Assembly: GCF_949628265.1 (NCBI RefSeq)
Contig: NC_088789.1
Coordinates: 31,489,883-31,553,882 of the forward strand
Length of the DNA: 64,000 nucleotides
Direction: 5' to 3'
Origin: Cloeon dipterum
Taxonomy: Eukaryota; Arthropoda; Insecta; Ephemeroptera; Baetidae
Numbering within the stretch: position 1 is the first letter of the stretch; each line of letters starts with the position of its first letter. Of this stretch, positions 22,600 through 33,370 are shown in pieces. The notes beneath the pieces were generated by a model. That model was not told the origin of the DNA. It did no database searches and saw only the letters and a program-made list of their open reading frames with translations. A program made the translations under genes and the position numbers.

Positions 22600-23124
22600 T
22601 ATTTGCGCATTAGAATTGAGCGGGAGCTAGCGGGACTTTCCTGTCCTCCCGGTAAACCGCGGGATCCTCCTTCTTTGTCCTGGAGCGGGACAGGAAAGTA
22701 CTGGGAGTGTTGAGGCAAACGCAATCGGGACTGACGGGAGAGCTCTGAAATCGACACAATTATTTAACATTTTGTTTTAATTTTATATGTTCTGATGGTT
22801 AGAACCCGAGATCTGGAGTTGCAAAAATTACGAAATGTTTCGATTCTTGAAAATAAAAATCCAATTTGAAAAGATCGGGAGTGAATTTTTCCATCATTTC
22901 GCAAACAATGAGAATTACTTGGAATAGTCACCAATGCGGAATTTCTTATATGAAATTTAATTAATCGTGTAAATAACCAAATTGCTTCCGCCTCTTGGCG
23001 CAAGCACGTGCGACAACTGTAACTGTACGTTGAAGTGGTGAAAATGTCCAAAATTCTCTAAATGAATATTAAGCGGATCATTGTCAGCGCTGAAAAAACC
23101 GCAGAAATCAAATCTGACCCTCTA
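22600..23124. repeat. Spacer with old repeat fragments
   Basis: Bases 22621-22720 hold an imperfect inverted repeat (ggactttcctgtcc against ggacaggaaagt). Bases 22795-22840 (ggttagaacccgagatctgg) match parts of the element at 57455-59788 (for example near 58143 and 58630). Bases about 22975-23050 resemble 25710-25780. Probably transposon debris; no gene. Confidence 0.45.
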
Positions 23125-23397
23125 CGCCAATCAAATTGCAGGAAACAAGGAGTGCTGAACGCTGATTGGTTGTCTTAACAAACTCAAAAGAGTTAAGATA
23201 AGGAGTTAAAAACACAACTTGATTTTTTTGTATTTAAGTATAAATCTTAAGTAATTTAAGAACATTACTAAAATAAAAGAATTTTATCCAAAAATTGAAA
23301 AAAACATATAAAATAACAACGTGGAAAATATAGATATATCAGCTTAGATTTTTCTTCTCCTTGTCGCACACTGCAAATTGAAAGGGGCCGGAACGGT
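23125..23397 (+). promoter_or_regulatory. Unit 10 promoter cassette
   Basis: CCAAT at about 23127-23131 and ATTGG at 23165-23169. The core block at 23351-23397 keeps TTCTTCTCCTTGTCGCACAC, but CCACTG is degraded and the GC box is altered (GGGGCCGGAA). Confidence 0.6.
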
Positions 23398-23574
23398 GTT
23401 GATGTTGACATTTTTTGCTTTTCGCTTTTGTTTCACGGGCAAAGGCTTGAAGGAAGAAAGGAAATCCGCATGAAAAGAGTTATTATTTATGACTGCCAAC
23501 CCATTCGGGAATAGACGACATTGAAAACTAACTCTTAAAACCTTTTCGGGATAACGACTTTCTTGAGTGGAGAC

Positions 23575-25150
23575 ATGGAGAGCCATTCAAGGAGCTTAAG
23601 GAGTAAAGAAGGAAAATCTCCCATTCAAAAGCCGCTTTGCAGACTGTGCGAGTGTCCGACGTCGGACGGCCACGTCCTCGCGTCGCAGGTGGACAGAATC
23701 AAGCTGAGGAAATGGGCCATGGAGGTCATGAACCTGACGGAAGAAGACGAGAATTTGCCGGAGGTGGTCGAAGAAGACGCTTTGATCTGCTATTTTTGCA
23801 TCTGGCAGGCAGAGTATGTTATTTACGATTGATTAAATTGCAGTTATTTAATATTCATGCGTGTTTTTAGGTTTGGGGATGAGTCTGGAGACGAGGCTGT
23901 TGCTTGGTGGCCGAAAAATCTTGATTTGGAAGAAAACGCTAAGGTTCTTCGGGAGAATTATTCAGGTACTTGCGATTTTTTGCTAAAAAAATTAATGCCT
24001 TCATTTCTATTCTTTAAATTTTACAGTTGGAGAAGTAGAGCAGTGTTGGGTGCAGTTGGAAGAGATTGATCTGGCAAAATATGAAAAGAAAATCCCTAAG
24101 AAGAGGAAATTCGTCAGTGGAGTGTGTATTTACTGCGGCAACAGATACGACCGACTGATGAAGCACGTCAAACGGATGCACAAAAAAGCCATCAAATGCG
24201 GAATTTGGGGCTGCACAACTTACTTTCACACCGAGGAGGAAAAAGAGCAGCACATGCAGCACGATTTTCACGGGAAACGGGACAAACCACGAGAAAGCAG
24301 GAAAATTCGTTGCAAATTTTGTGGAATCATCCGTTTTTATTCCTCATGGGAATCGTGGAGACAGCACATGACTCGGGACCATCCAGAACTCCCGGTGGTG
24401 TGTGCGCATCATGGCTGCAAAGAGTATTTCAAATCCAAGTCTGAAATGATTCTACACTTCAACTCGCACAAACGAGGCTTAAATCAAGATCTTTTCCAGT
24501 GCGAGCATTGCGAATATTTCACAAAGTTTGATTGTAATTTCAGAAAACACGTAGAGGCGAAGCACATGCCAAAGATCTTCAAATGTGACAGATGCGACGC
24601 CAAATTCGGCTCAACAATGTTAGTGAATAGACACTTCAAACAATATCACACATTCCACAGGTGCAAATCTTGTGGCCAGGACGTGGCTCACGGATTCAGC
24701 TCAAGCCACAGAAGGCCAGTAGTTTGTTCTGAATGCAATCTGAAATCCAAGTGCTTGGGTTTGCATCAATTACACAGGAAGAGCTGTCAAGAAATTGTCA
24801 GTAGATGCGAAGAGTGTGGAAAAACTTTCAAAAGTTGGATTTTGGATCAACACGTGAGAAATTTCCACACCAAAAAACCGAGTGGAATCGTCAAAAGCGT
24901 GAAATTTCGCTGCGACCATTGCGACTACTCTACAATTAATAAATTTGTCATTGAGCGGCACTTGCAATGCGCACATTTTCCAAAGACGATTAAGTGTGGA
25001 GAGTGCAACAAACTGTTTCCCTCGAAAGCTATTCTCTCTATTCACAAGTCCAGGTGGCACAAATTCGTTCGCTGCGCTGAATGTTCTCAGGAGATGTGCT
25101 ATCAAAACATTTATAAACATCAGCTAATCAAGACTTTGCCGCCGCTGTAA
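23575..25150 (+). CDS. Unit 10: ZAD-like zinc-finger protein, frameshifted near the 3' end
   Basis: Exons are 23575-23813, 23871-23965 and 24027-25150, giving 485 aa. The first donor is GTATGT. The start is MESHSRSLRSKEGK. Fingers 1-9 and the first CxxC-H-CxxC-C-H-C module are intact; the linker before finger 8 is longer than in paralogues (HTKKPSGIVKSVKFRC). In the second module one extra T (aagactttgccgccgctg, where paralogues have gacttgccg) shifts the frame, so the protein ends HQLIKTLPPL and loses the rest of the module and the last finger. Part of finger 6 (about 24600-24670) is nearly identical to unit 2 (4100-4170), which suggests sequence exchange. Confidence 0.86.
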
Positions 25151-25296
25151 GTACAAGTTCAAGTGCCGAGGACTTCTTGAGAAGCATAATGAGAGCTGCC
25201 AGAGTAATAATTTTTATTGTGACATGTGCCCGAATACTTATTTGACAAGGCAATGTTTGTATTGCCATATTGTCAGGAAGCACATTGTTGGCTGAT
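25151..25296 (+). pseudogene. Out-of-frame 3' remnant of unit 10
   Basis: The rest of the second CxxC-H-CxxC-C-H-C module and the whole last finger remain readable in the other frame, to the ancestral stop near 25296. Little further decay suggests that the frameshift is recent. Confidence 0.75.
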
Positions 25297-25827
25297 GTGA
25301 GGTTTTGCCAAAAATTAAAATTAATACTGACGTTATGAAAAATTAATGCGTACGTGTTAAATTATAATAATGAACCAAAATATCCTCTCTTCTACAGTTA
25401 TTTTGTTTCAGTTTTGGTAGGAGTTTTGTGTAAAAAATATTTAAATTTAAAATTTGTTCAAATTAAAATTTCTTTAACTCCTTTGTTGGCCGGGAGCAAG
25501 ACTGGAAAGTCCTGGGAGGGTTAATTCACAAACAGCGAATAGTGGAAAATTCCTGTTTTTCGATAAAAGACCGGGATTAAATTTTTGCTTGAAATCACTA
25601 ATAATGAGAACTAAAAAGAGTCAACAATGCGGAATATCAATTGTTGGCTGGTAAAGCTCCCTATTAAAAACAATTAAGAAATATTTTATCGTTCTTGCAA
25701 TAGATATGATCAAATGGCTTCCACCCCTTGGGACAACTGTCTGTTGAAAGGGTGAAATTGTCCACAATACTCTATAAAAGAAATGACGCTGCACGGACAA
25801 ATCCGCAAAAATCAAATCTATAACTCT
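25297..25827. other. Spacer between units 10 and 11
   Basis: A 3' flank copy lies at 25380-25415. Bases 25488-25525 (gccgggagcaagactggaaa) resemble the repeat at 22621-22720. The following bases to 25800 parallel 22900-23100. Units 9-11 therefore share a common ancestral spacer. No gene. Confidence 0.5.
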
Positions 25828-26102
25828 ACGCCAATCAAATCCCAGCAATCAATGAGCGCTGAACGCTGATTGGTTGCCTTTACAAACTCAGAAGTGTTAA
25901 GATAAGGAGTTAACAACACACCTCGAATTTTGGAATATTAAAAAGTCAATCTAAAACTATTTAAGAAATTTATGTATCGAAAACAATAATAGAATAAAAA
26001 AAAACCAACAAACCAATAATAAATGACGTGGAAAAACAGATACCAGCTTCGAGTTTTCTTCTCCTTGTCTCACTCTCCACTGCAAACGGGGGCGGAGTTG
26101 TT
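25828..26102 (+). promoter_or_regulatory. Unit 11 promoter cassette
   Basis: CCAAT at about 25831-25835 and ATTGG at 25869-25873. The core block (TTCTTCTCCTTGTCTCACTC, CCACTG, GGGGGCGGAG) lies at 26054-26102. Confidence 0.65.
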
Positions 26103-26265
26103 TACGTTGACATTAATTGGTTTTCGCTTTTGTTTCACAGAGCAAGAAGGAAGATCCGCGTGAAAAAAAAGTTATTATTTATGTCTGCCAATCCATTCGA
26201 GAATAAACGACATTGAAAATTAACACTTAAAACCTTTTTGGGATATAACTTTATTGAGTGGAGAC

Positions 26266-27975
26266 ATGGAGAGCCATTCAAGGAGCTTAAGGAGTAAAGA
26301 AGGAAAAACACCCATTCAAAAGCCGCTGTGCCGACTGTGCGAGTGTCCGACGTCGGACGGCCACGTCCTCGCGTCGCAGGTGGACAGGTTCAAGCTGAGG
26401 AAATGGGCCATGGAGGTCATGAACCTGACGGAAGAAGACGAAAACCTGCCGGACGTGGTCGAAGAAGACGCTTTGATATGCTATTTTTGCATCTGGCAGG
26501 CCGAGTGAGTTTTTTTACGAGCTTAAAAATTGCAGTTTATTAATTTTGACACGTGTTTTTAGGTTTGGTGATGAGTCTGGAGACGAGGCTGTTGCTTGGT
26601 GGCCGAAAAACCTTGAATTGGAAGAAAACGCTAAGGTACTGCGTGAGAATTATTCAGGTACTTTGGAATTTTTAATCTTAATAATGTCCAATTAATTTTA
26701 TATTATTCAAATTTTCCAGTTGGTGAAGTAGAACAGTGTTGGGTGCAGTTGGAAGAGGTTGATCTGGCCGAATACACCAAGAAAATCCCCGAGACGAGGA
26801 AATTTTTCAGTGGAGAGTGTATTTACTGCGGAAACAGATTCAACAAACTGATGGACCACGTCAGACTGATGCACAAAGACGCCATCAAATGCGGAATTCG
26901 GGGCTGCATGACTTACTTTCACACCGAGGAGGAAAAAGAGCAGCACATGCAGCAAAATTTACACGCGAAACGGAACAAGCCAAGGGAGAGCAGTATAGTT
27001 GTTTGCGAATTTTGTCAAAACGTCAAATTTTGCTCCTCACTGGACGCTTGGAGGCATCACATGAAACGCGTTCATCCAGATTTTCCTGTGCGGTGCCCGC
27101 AATTAAGGTGCATCGAGTACTTCAAAACCAAGTCCGAGATGATTGTCCACGTCAACTCGTGGCACAAGCGAGGCATAAATCAAGAAATCTTCGAGTGCAA
27201 GCATTGCGAGTATTACTCAAGAGTTGAATCTCATTTAAGACAACATGAACAGCGGAGGCACATGCCAAAGATCTTCAAATGCGACATTTGCGACGCCAAA
27301 TTCGGCTCGAAGCGGCTATTGAAAACACACTACAGTTTATCTCACACGTTCGACAAGTGCAAATCTTGTGGCCTTGACGTTTCTCTGGAAAGCAAGTCAC
27401 GCCACAGGAAGCCGTTGGTTTGCCCCAAATGCAATCTCAGTCTCGAGTGCTCCGGTTTGTACCAATTGCATAGGAAGAGCTGCCGAGAAACCGTTAGTAG
27501 ATGCGAAGAGTGCGGAAAAACGTTCAACACGAGCAGGCAGTTGAATCACCACTCGAGAAAAGTTCACACCAAAACCGCGATTGTTTTCTGCGAGCATTGC
27601 AACCATTCTACTTACATTAAACGACGCATGAGGTTGCACATGGAACGCAAGCATCTTCCAAAGACGATTAAGTGTGAAGATTGCAACAAATTGTATGGCT
27701 CTGAATATTTTCTCAAGGATCACAAGTCCAAGGTGCACTCTTTCCTTCGCTGCGCTGAGTGTGCGCGGGAGATAGGCCGTCACAAAATGTATAAACACCA
27801 AACCGTCAAGACCTGCCACCGTTGTAAGTGCAAATTTAAGTGCCTAGGACTGCTTGAAAATCATAGGAGGAGCTGCTGGAAGATTAATTTTCAGTGTGAC
27901 AAGTGCCCGAATATTTATATAACAAAGAAAGGATTGTTTAACCATATTGTCAGGACTCACAATGATGCATCCTGA
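26266..27975 (+). CDS. Unit 11: ZAD-like multi-C2H2 zinc-finger protein, intact
   Basis: Exons are 26266-26504, 26563-26657 and 26720-27975, giving 529 aa. The start is MESHSRSLRSKEGK, as in unit 10. Finger 1 is CIYCGNRFNKLMDH and finger 4 is CPQLRCIEYF (C-x4-C). All ten fingers and both CxxC-H-CxxC-C-H-C modules keep their ligands. It ends CDKCPNIYITKKGLFNHIVRTHNDAS. The linker is single (LAEYTKKIPETRK). It looks functional. Confidence 0.9.
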
Positions 27976-28537
27976 AAAATTGTCGCCTATCTATTCTATC
28001 TAATTATAAAAACCTTCCTTTTAAGGTTGTTTTTCTACACTTTCAGTTTAGGAAGGTGTTTTGTGAACATTGTTTCTGAAAATAAATTTTATTTTTCAAG
28101 CCTAAAATATATTTCAATTTATTTCAGTTTCTTGGATTAAATATTTTAAAAATAAGCACCAAAGGTAATTTGAAAACTCTATTTCGACATAACAAATTGG
28201 AAAAAACTAACATTTTCCCAGGTCAACGTTTAAATTATAGAAAAAATCAGCTTAAATAAGCATTTAAATAAAAATTTGTCTTTCTTCTCTAAAACCACGA
28301 TTTATTTTACAATTTAGTAAATTTGTAAACCGTTAGAAAGATCGCGACGAGAGAGAGAGAGAAAATTTATTCTTTGAAGGTTCGATCTCCTCTTGGGTTA
28401 ATCCAGGAACAATCCCGATTTGATTTTTTAGTAAATATTTGTGGATTCTCCCCATTTATACCATTATAATATGACAGGCCACCAGTTTCCCGCTGACAGT
28501 TAAAAACGAAATACAAAAATCCCGAGACGCTACACGC
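27976..28537. other. Spacer between units 11 and 12
   Basis: A degraded 3' flank copy lies at 28008-28060 and a short GA run at about 28348-28362. The rest is AT-rich; no gene. Confidence 0.5.
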
Positions 28538-28790
28538 TGATTGGTTGCCGCCTGGTTGCCGCGTAAAACACGGGCGCGGTCAGAAAAGGAGTTAATAACT
28601 TAACTTGTATTTTTACCTAATCAAGTAAAAATCTAAAGCTTTCTAAGATCATGATTACGTGATTTAGTGATTTCATTTCAAAAGCATGCAACAAAGTAAA
28701 GAAAACCAGGAAAAACAGATTATATCGGCTTCTAATTTTCTTCTCCTCATCGCACGCACCTCAGCGAAATCAGAAATCTGACTCCGGCAG
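28538..28790 (+). promoter_or_regulatory. Unit 12 promoter cassette, half CCAAT pair
   Basis: Only the inverse box ATTGG (28540-28544) is present; the upstream CCAAT is missing. The core block is degraded (TTCTTCTCCTCATCGCACGC, 28738-28757), with no clear GC box. Confidence 0.45.
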
Positions 28791-28996
28791 TCAGTCAGAT
28801 GTTATTGTTATACCCACGCTGCCGCCACGAGGGACGACTGACGACGCCGACGCGCGACTTCACATCACAAGGCTGAAAAAATTTGTTTTTGTGCGGCTGC
28901 TCAGCTCACTCAAGAACAATCTTGGCATTGCTATTGAACGAACACCTCTGTTTGGGAAAGTTTTCTTTTATTGGAAGTCACTAAAGCAGTGCAGAG

Positions 28997-31900
28997 ATGA
29001 ACGGAACAAAGCAACCCATTCAAAAGCCGCTGTGCCATCTGTGCGAGTGTCCGACGTCGGACGGCCACGTCCTCGCATCGCAGGTGGACAGGATCAAGCT
29101 GAGGAAATGGGCCATGAAGGTCATGAACCTGACGGAAGAAGACGAAAACTTGCCGGAGGTGTTCGAAAAAGACGATTTGATCTGCTATTTTTGCATCTGG
29201 CTGGCTGAGTGAGTTTTTCAGAGTTAATTTAAAGACAGGGTTCCAAAAAACCCGGGTTTTTTACATTTTGCCCGACCCGCCTGGGTTTTATTGGGGAGTA
29301 ATATGGTTTTTTTCGTTTTTTTTCCAAATTTGCTATTCACTGCATTTTTTCAAGAATCGAAGAAATTTAGGCCTCACCTCACGCCCCGAGACTTACTAAA
29401 AAGGGTTATTTTAAAAACACAGACGATCCGTGTATTTGTCAAAATTTTGTGCATATTTGTTATTTGCACAGACGATCTGTGTACTTGAATTGCGTGTTTT
29501 CTAGTTGCACAGACCGCAGAGACGTTCTAGGGATTTGATACGATGACGTCGGTCATAATATTATCCATATTATCCGTGAAACGAGGAGCGTTTGGCGGTA
29601 AATTTTTGCAAGAAAATGCTATTCACACCATATCTGGTGCGAATAAGAACTCAATTTGCTATTCGCACCAGGTCCTAGTGCCAACTGCCCTCCCAGGTAA
29701 CTATTCGCACCAGGTCGTAGTTGTGCATTTGAAGCACGTGTTGGCGCACCTGGTGCGAATAATTTTGCTCAGGTGTCTGCTCGCACCATATTTGAGAGGG
29801 AAATTAGATACGATGACGTCATAATATTATTCGTGTAACGAGGAACATTCAGCTTCCTTTTGACGGTGAATTTTTACAAAATGGCGGACGAACGGAAACG
29901 GCGTAGTGACGCTCCTCGCTTTCCCAGGTCATAGTCAGCCTTTTCAGGGTGGCAATCGCGTTTATTTAATCGTTTATTTAAGGGTTAGTTCGAATACACA
30001 GACGATCCGTGTATATATCAAAATTTTGTGCATATTTGTTATTTGCACAGACGATCTGAGTGACAAGAATGCGTGTATTTGTTATTTGCACAGACGACAG
30101 AGACGCTAAAGGGATTTGATACGATGACGTCGGTCATAATATTACCCGTGAAACGAGGAGCGTTTGGCGGTGAATTTTTACAAAATTGCGGACGAACGGA
30201 AATGGCGTAGTGACGCTCATCGCTTTCCCGGGTCATAGTCAGCCTTTTCAGGGTGGCAATCGCGCCTAAAGCGACCTAAATAAGTGTCATCATGAGCGTC
30301 GGTTAGGGTGGACACAAGAAAGGTAACAAACTTTTTCTTTTTTTGACCAATGATGAAAACTGTAGCTAATATTCAACCATGTACGCTGTTCCCAAATATT
30401 ATGCTAATTCGCTGCAATAATATGCGTGATGAGCATGGGCAGGCGCCACTTCGCAGATTCCTGAGAGCAGAACGACGCCAAGCTCGATGGTCAGGCAGGC
30501 GCCGCCATGCATATTCAGCAGCGCGACGGCGTAGCGGATGGGCAGGCGCTGCCATGCAGATTATGGCCATGCGCCGCTGTGGCTGATGGGCCGGCGCCGC
30601 CATGAATATTCTCCAGAGCATAGTGACGCCGAGCTTTAAGAGCTCGTGCCCATCAGCTACGCCGTCGCGCTGCCCCGGAGAATGTGCATGGCGGCGCCTG
30701 CCTGCCAATCGAGCTTGGCATCGTTCAGCTCTCAGGAATCTGCGAAGTGGCGCCTGCCCGTGCTCATCACGCATATTATTGCAGCGATTTAGCATAATAT
30801 TTGGGAACTGCGAATGACATATTTGAATATTAGCTACAATTTTCATCATTGGTCAAATAAAGATAAACGTTTCGTACCTTTCTTGTGTCCACCCTACCCG
30901 ACGCTCATGATGACCCTTATTTAGGTCGCTTTAGGCGCGATTGCCACCCTGAAAAGGCTGACCATGACCTGGGAAAGCGATGGGCGTCACTACGCCATTT
31001 CCGTTCGTGCACTATTTTGTAAAAATTCACCGCCAAACGCTCCTCGTTTCACGGGTAATATTATGACGTCACCGTATCAAATCCCTTAAGCGTCTCTGTG
31101 GTCTGTGCAAATAACAAATATGCACAAAATTTTGATAAATACCGTTCGTGCCGCGGAAAAATGACCGACGCCCACTTTTTCAACCGGGTTTTTAGTGCGG
31201 AAGGAGTGGTCTTATCGGCTTGAAGTTAGCTCCTGGGAATGTGCCCCGCTGCATATTACACGGATAGAGTGATTTCACTCCGGTCACGTGACTCAGCTGG
31301 GTGATGGGGAGGGATTTTCAAGTCGTCGGCGGACTTTTTTCCGCGGCACGAACGATACACGGATCGTCTTTGTATTTCAAGTTACCCTTAAATAAACGGT
31401 TAAAATTACGACATTTTTTATTTTTCACCCTATTTTATTTTTGATACTAAGAGGGTTGGAGCCTTTGGTAAAATAGTGGGTTTTATTGGGTTTTTTAGCC
31501 TGGTTAAACCGGATAAAACCCGGGTGGGGAAAATTCGGAACCCTGTATAAATATGCTGTTAATTTTAAATTTGACGCGTTTTTAGGCAAGAATGTGATAC
31601 TGCAGACGAGTCTGAGGCTTGGTGGCCGAAAAACCTGGATTATTTGGACAAAAACGCTAAGGTGCTTCGGGAAAATTTTAGAGGTACTAGGGTATTTTAA
31701 GTAATAATATTAGCCAGCGTAATTCATTTTGTTTTATTTTTTCAGCCTATGAAGTGGATCAGTGTTGGGTGCAGTTGGAGAAGATTGATGTTGCCAAATA
31801 TCAAGGGGCAACTCCATTGAAGAGGAAAGCTGGCCGTGGTACGTGTCTTTACTGCGGCAAGACCTACAACCAGCTGGTGGAGCACGTAAAAAAGAAGCAC

Positions 31901-32770
31901 AGTGGAGGCATCAAATGCGGAGTGTGGGGCTGCTCGACTTACTTCCACACCGAGGAAGAAAAAGAGCGGCACATGCAAGAGGACTTTCACGAAAAACGTG
32001 ACAAACCACAGAAATGCGTGGAAGTTCGCTGCAAATTTTGCAAACAAGCCGTTTTCACCTCTGTCACAGCGTGGAAGCATCACATTACCCGCAAGCATCC
32101 GAAACTGGTGGCTTGCATGCATAAAGGCTGCAACGAGTTCTTCAAATCCAAGCCTGAAATGATACGCCACGTCAACTCGTTGCACAAGCGCGGCACAAAT
32201 CGAGACATCTTCCAGTGCGAGCATTGCGAGTACTACACAAAGAACGAGTGTAACTTGCAAAGACACGAAGAGGCGATCCACATGCCGAAGCTCTTCAAAT
32301 GCGACACTTGCGACTCCACGTTCGGCTCCAAACGCCTGGTGGCTCAACATTACATCAGGAATCACACGTTCGTCAAGTGCACATCTTGTGACGAGGACGT
32401 GCCTCACGGCTACAAGTCTCCCCACGCAAAGCAAATTGTCTGCTCCAAATGCAAAGTCACATTCAAGTGCTTGGGTTTGTACCAAGTGCACAAGAAGAGC
32501 TGCAAGAAAATCCTCCGTACTTGCAAAGAGTGTGAAAAGTCGTTCAACTACAGTTACGAGTTGAATTTGCACGTGAGAAAGGTCCACGCCAACGCCCCGG
32601 CTTTTTACTGCAACCACTGCACCCATTCCACCTTTAAAAAGGGCAACATGGTCGAGCACATGCTGTGCAAACATCTGCCAAAGATGCTCAGCTGTATTGT
32701 CTGCAAAAAAATGTTTTCTCTGCCAGCCAGCCTCAAGCGTCACATCTACGCCTTTCACAAGACTGCATGA
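28997..32770 (+). CDS. Unit 12: divergent ZAD-like zinc-finger protein with a transposon-filled intron
   Basis: Exons are 28997-29208, 31586-31683 and 31746-32770, giving 444 aa. Intron 1 is 2377 bp instead of about 60 because it contains a nested transposon complex; its donor (GTGAGT) and acceptor (TTTTTAG) survive, and the frame is maintained across it. Exon 2 is one codon longer and diverged (QECDTADESEAWWPKNLDY) but keeps WWP. The N-terminus is shortened (MNGTKQPIQKPLCHLC). Fingers 1-9 and the first CxxC-H-CxxC-C-H-C module keep their ligands. The protein stops after finger 9 (SLKRHIYAFHKTA), so the second module and last finger are missing. It is the most divergent copy in the array yet has an open frame, so it may be under selection. 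Confidence 0.82.
29398..29967. repeat. Partial extra copies of the fold-back arm and a short sub-repeat
   Basis: Bases 29405-29611 repeat the left arm sequence found at about 29990-30190 (acagacgatccgtgtat, gatacgatgacgtcggtcat). Between them, 29615-29800 carries several copies of the word attcgcaccaggt and its inverse, perhaps a separate small insertion. A further partial copy of the arm runs 29805-29965. Confidence 0.6.
29968..31402. repeat. Large fold-back palindrome
   Basis: The left arm (about 29968-30575) and right arm (about 30600-31402, minus the nested MITE) are inverted copies close to 600 bp each. Examples: cgtttatttaaggg at 29973 against cccttaaataaacg near 31390, and gcctaaagcgacctaaata at 30266 against its inverse near 30920. 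The centre is near 30590 and is GC-rich. This is a Foldback-type structure with no coding frame that I can support. Confidence 0.75.
31143..31354. mobile_element. 212-bp MITE nested in the fold-back right arm
   Basis: Terminal inverted repeats CGTTCGTGCCGCGGAAAAA and the inverse at the right end are near perfect over about 19 bp. ATAC is present on both sides (31139-31142 and 31355-31358) but only once at the matching site in the left arm, which shows a 4-bp target duplication. It contains no coding frame. Confidence 0.8.
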
Positions 32771-32925
32771 ATGCCTGATCTTCAAGACTTGCCGCCGCTT
32801 TCAGTACAAATTCAAGTTCCTACGACTTCTTTAGAAGTATATCTAGAGTTCCTAAGTAATAATTTCTATTGTGCCAAGTGCCCGAGAATTTTTTCCATGT
32901 CAGGAAGCTCCTTGATGTGTAAATA
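32771..32925 (+). pseudogene. Decayed 3' remnant of unit 12
   Basis: After the stop, a degraded second CxxC-H-CxxC-C-H-C module (caagacttgccgccgctttc) and last finger are still recognisable to about 32925. Confidence 0.7.
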
Positions 32926-32958
32926 TAATGAATGGCAGCATTAAAAAGATTGCAGCGT

Positions 32959-33370
32959 ATTGACCAGTCGAATCAACCCTTAGTGTTTGAAGCCGCCAAC
33001 AGATGGCGCCACCGTAGGCCTTCCATTTTAAGGCATTTCCGCTGTGATTTCAGTCTGAATCTAGCTATTTTGTATTCTTTAATTAAATTGCTTTATTTTG
33101 ACGTGCTGAAAACCAAAATCGGTTCAGCCATTCGCCGTAGAAACGTTGGAAATGATTTTTTTATTTCAAATAATAGTTTTTCACGATTCTACGGTGATTG
33201 GCTGAACCGATTTTGGTTTTCAGCACGTCAAAAAATAGAAAATTAATTGAAGAATGCACAGTGGCTAGATTGAGTCTGAAATCGCAGCGGAAGTGCCTTA
33301 AAATCGAAAGTCTACGGTGGCGCCATCTGTTGGTGGCTTCGAACACTTAGGGTTTATGCAACTGGTCAAT
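32959..33370. mobile_element. Palindromic MITE of about 411 bp, copy 1
   Basis: The ends are ATTGACCAG and CTGGTCAAT, and the two arms of about 200 bp are inverted copies. The arms contain tagtgttTGAAGCC, GATGGCGCCACCGTAG and CTGAAAACCAAAATCGGTTC-type words and meet near 33165. There is no coding content. The same family occurs at 39594-40004 and at the right edge. Confidence 0.8.

Larger units (their letters stand above)
29236..31545. mobile_element. hAT-like non-autonomous element in unit 12 intron 1
   Basis: The ends are inverted: CAGGGTTCC at 29236 and GGAACCCTG ending at 31545, and the similarity extends inward (cccgggtttt against aaaacccggg). The 8 bp outside match at 6 of 8 positions (tttaaaga and tataaata), as expected for an old hAT target duplication. 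No transposase frame is present. The interior is filled by other repeats, including the palindrome at 29968-31402. Confidence 0.65.

Noticed and set aside
28348-28362. Short GA run as a regulatory GAGA site
   Set aside because: A single short run, not conserved in other units, so chance is a sufficient explanation.
30350-30849. Overlapping frames inside the fold-back element that look like alanine/arginine-rich proteins
   Set aside because: The same peptide appears on both strands because the DNA is a palindrome. There is no recognisable transposase motif.
31742-32785. Long open frame of 347 codons on the minus strand opposite unit 12 exon 3
   Set aside because: It is antisense to a clear zinc-finger frame and has no own similarity. 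Shorter antisense frames occur opposite every unit because of the regular cysteine/histidine codon pattern.
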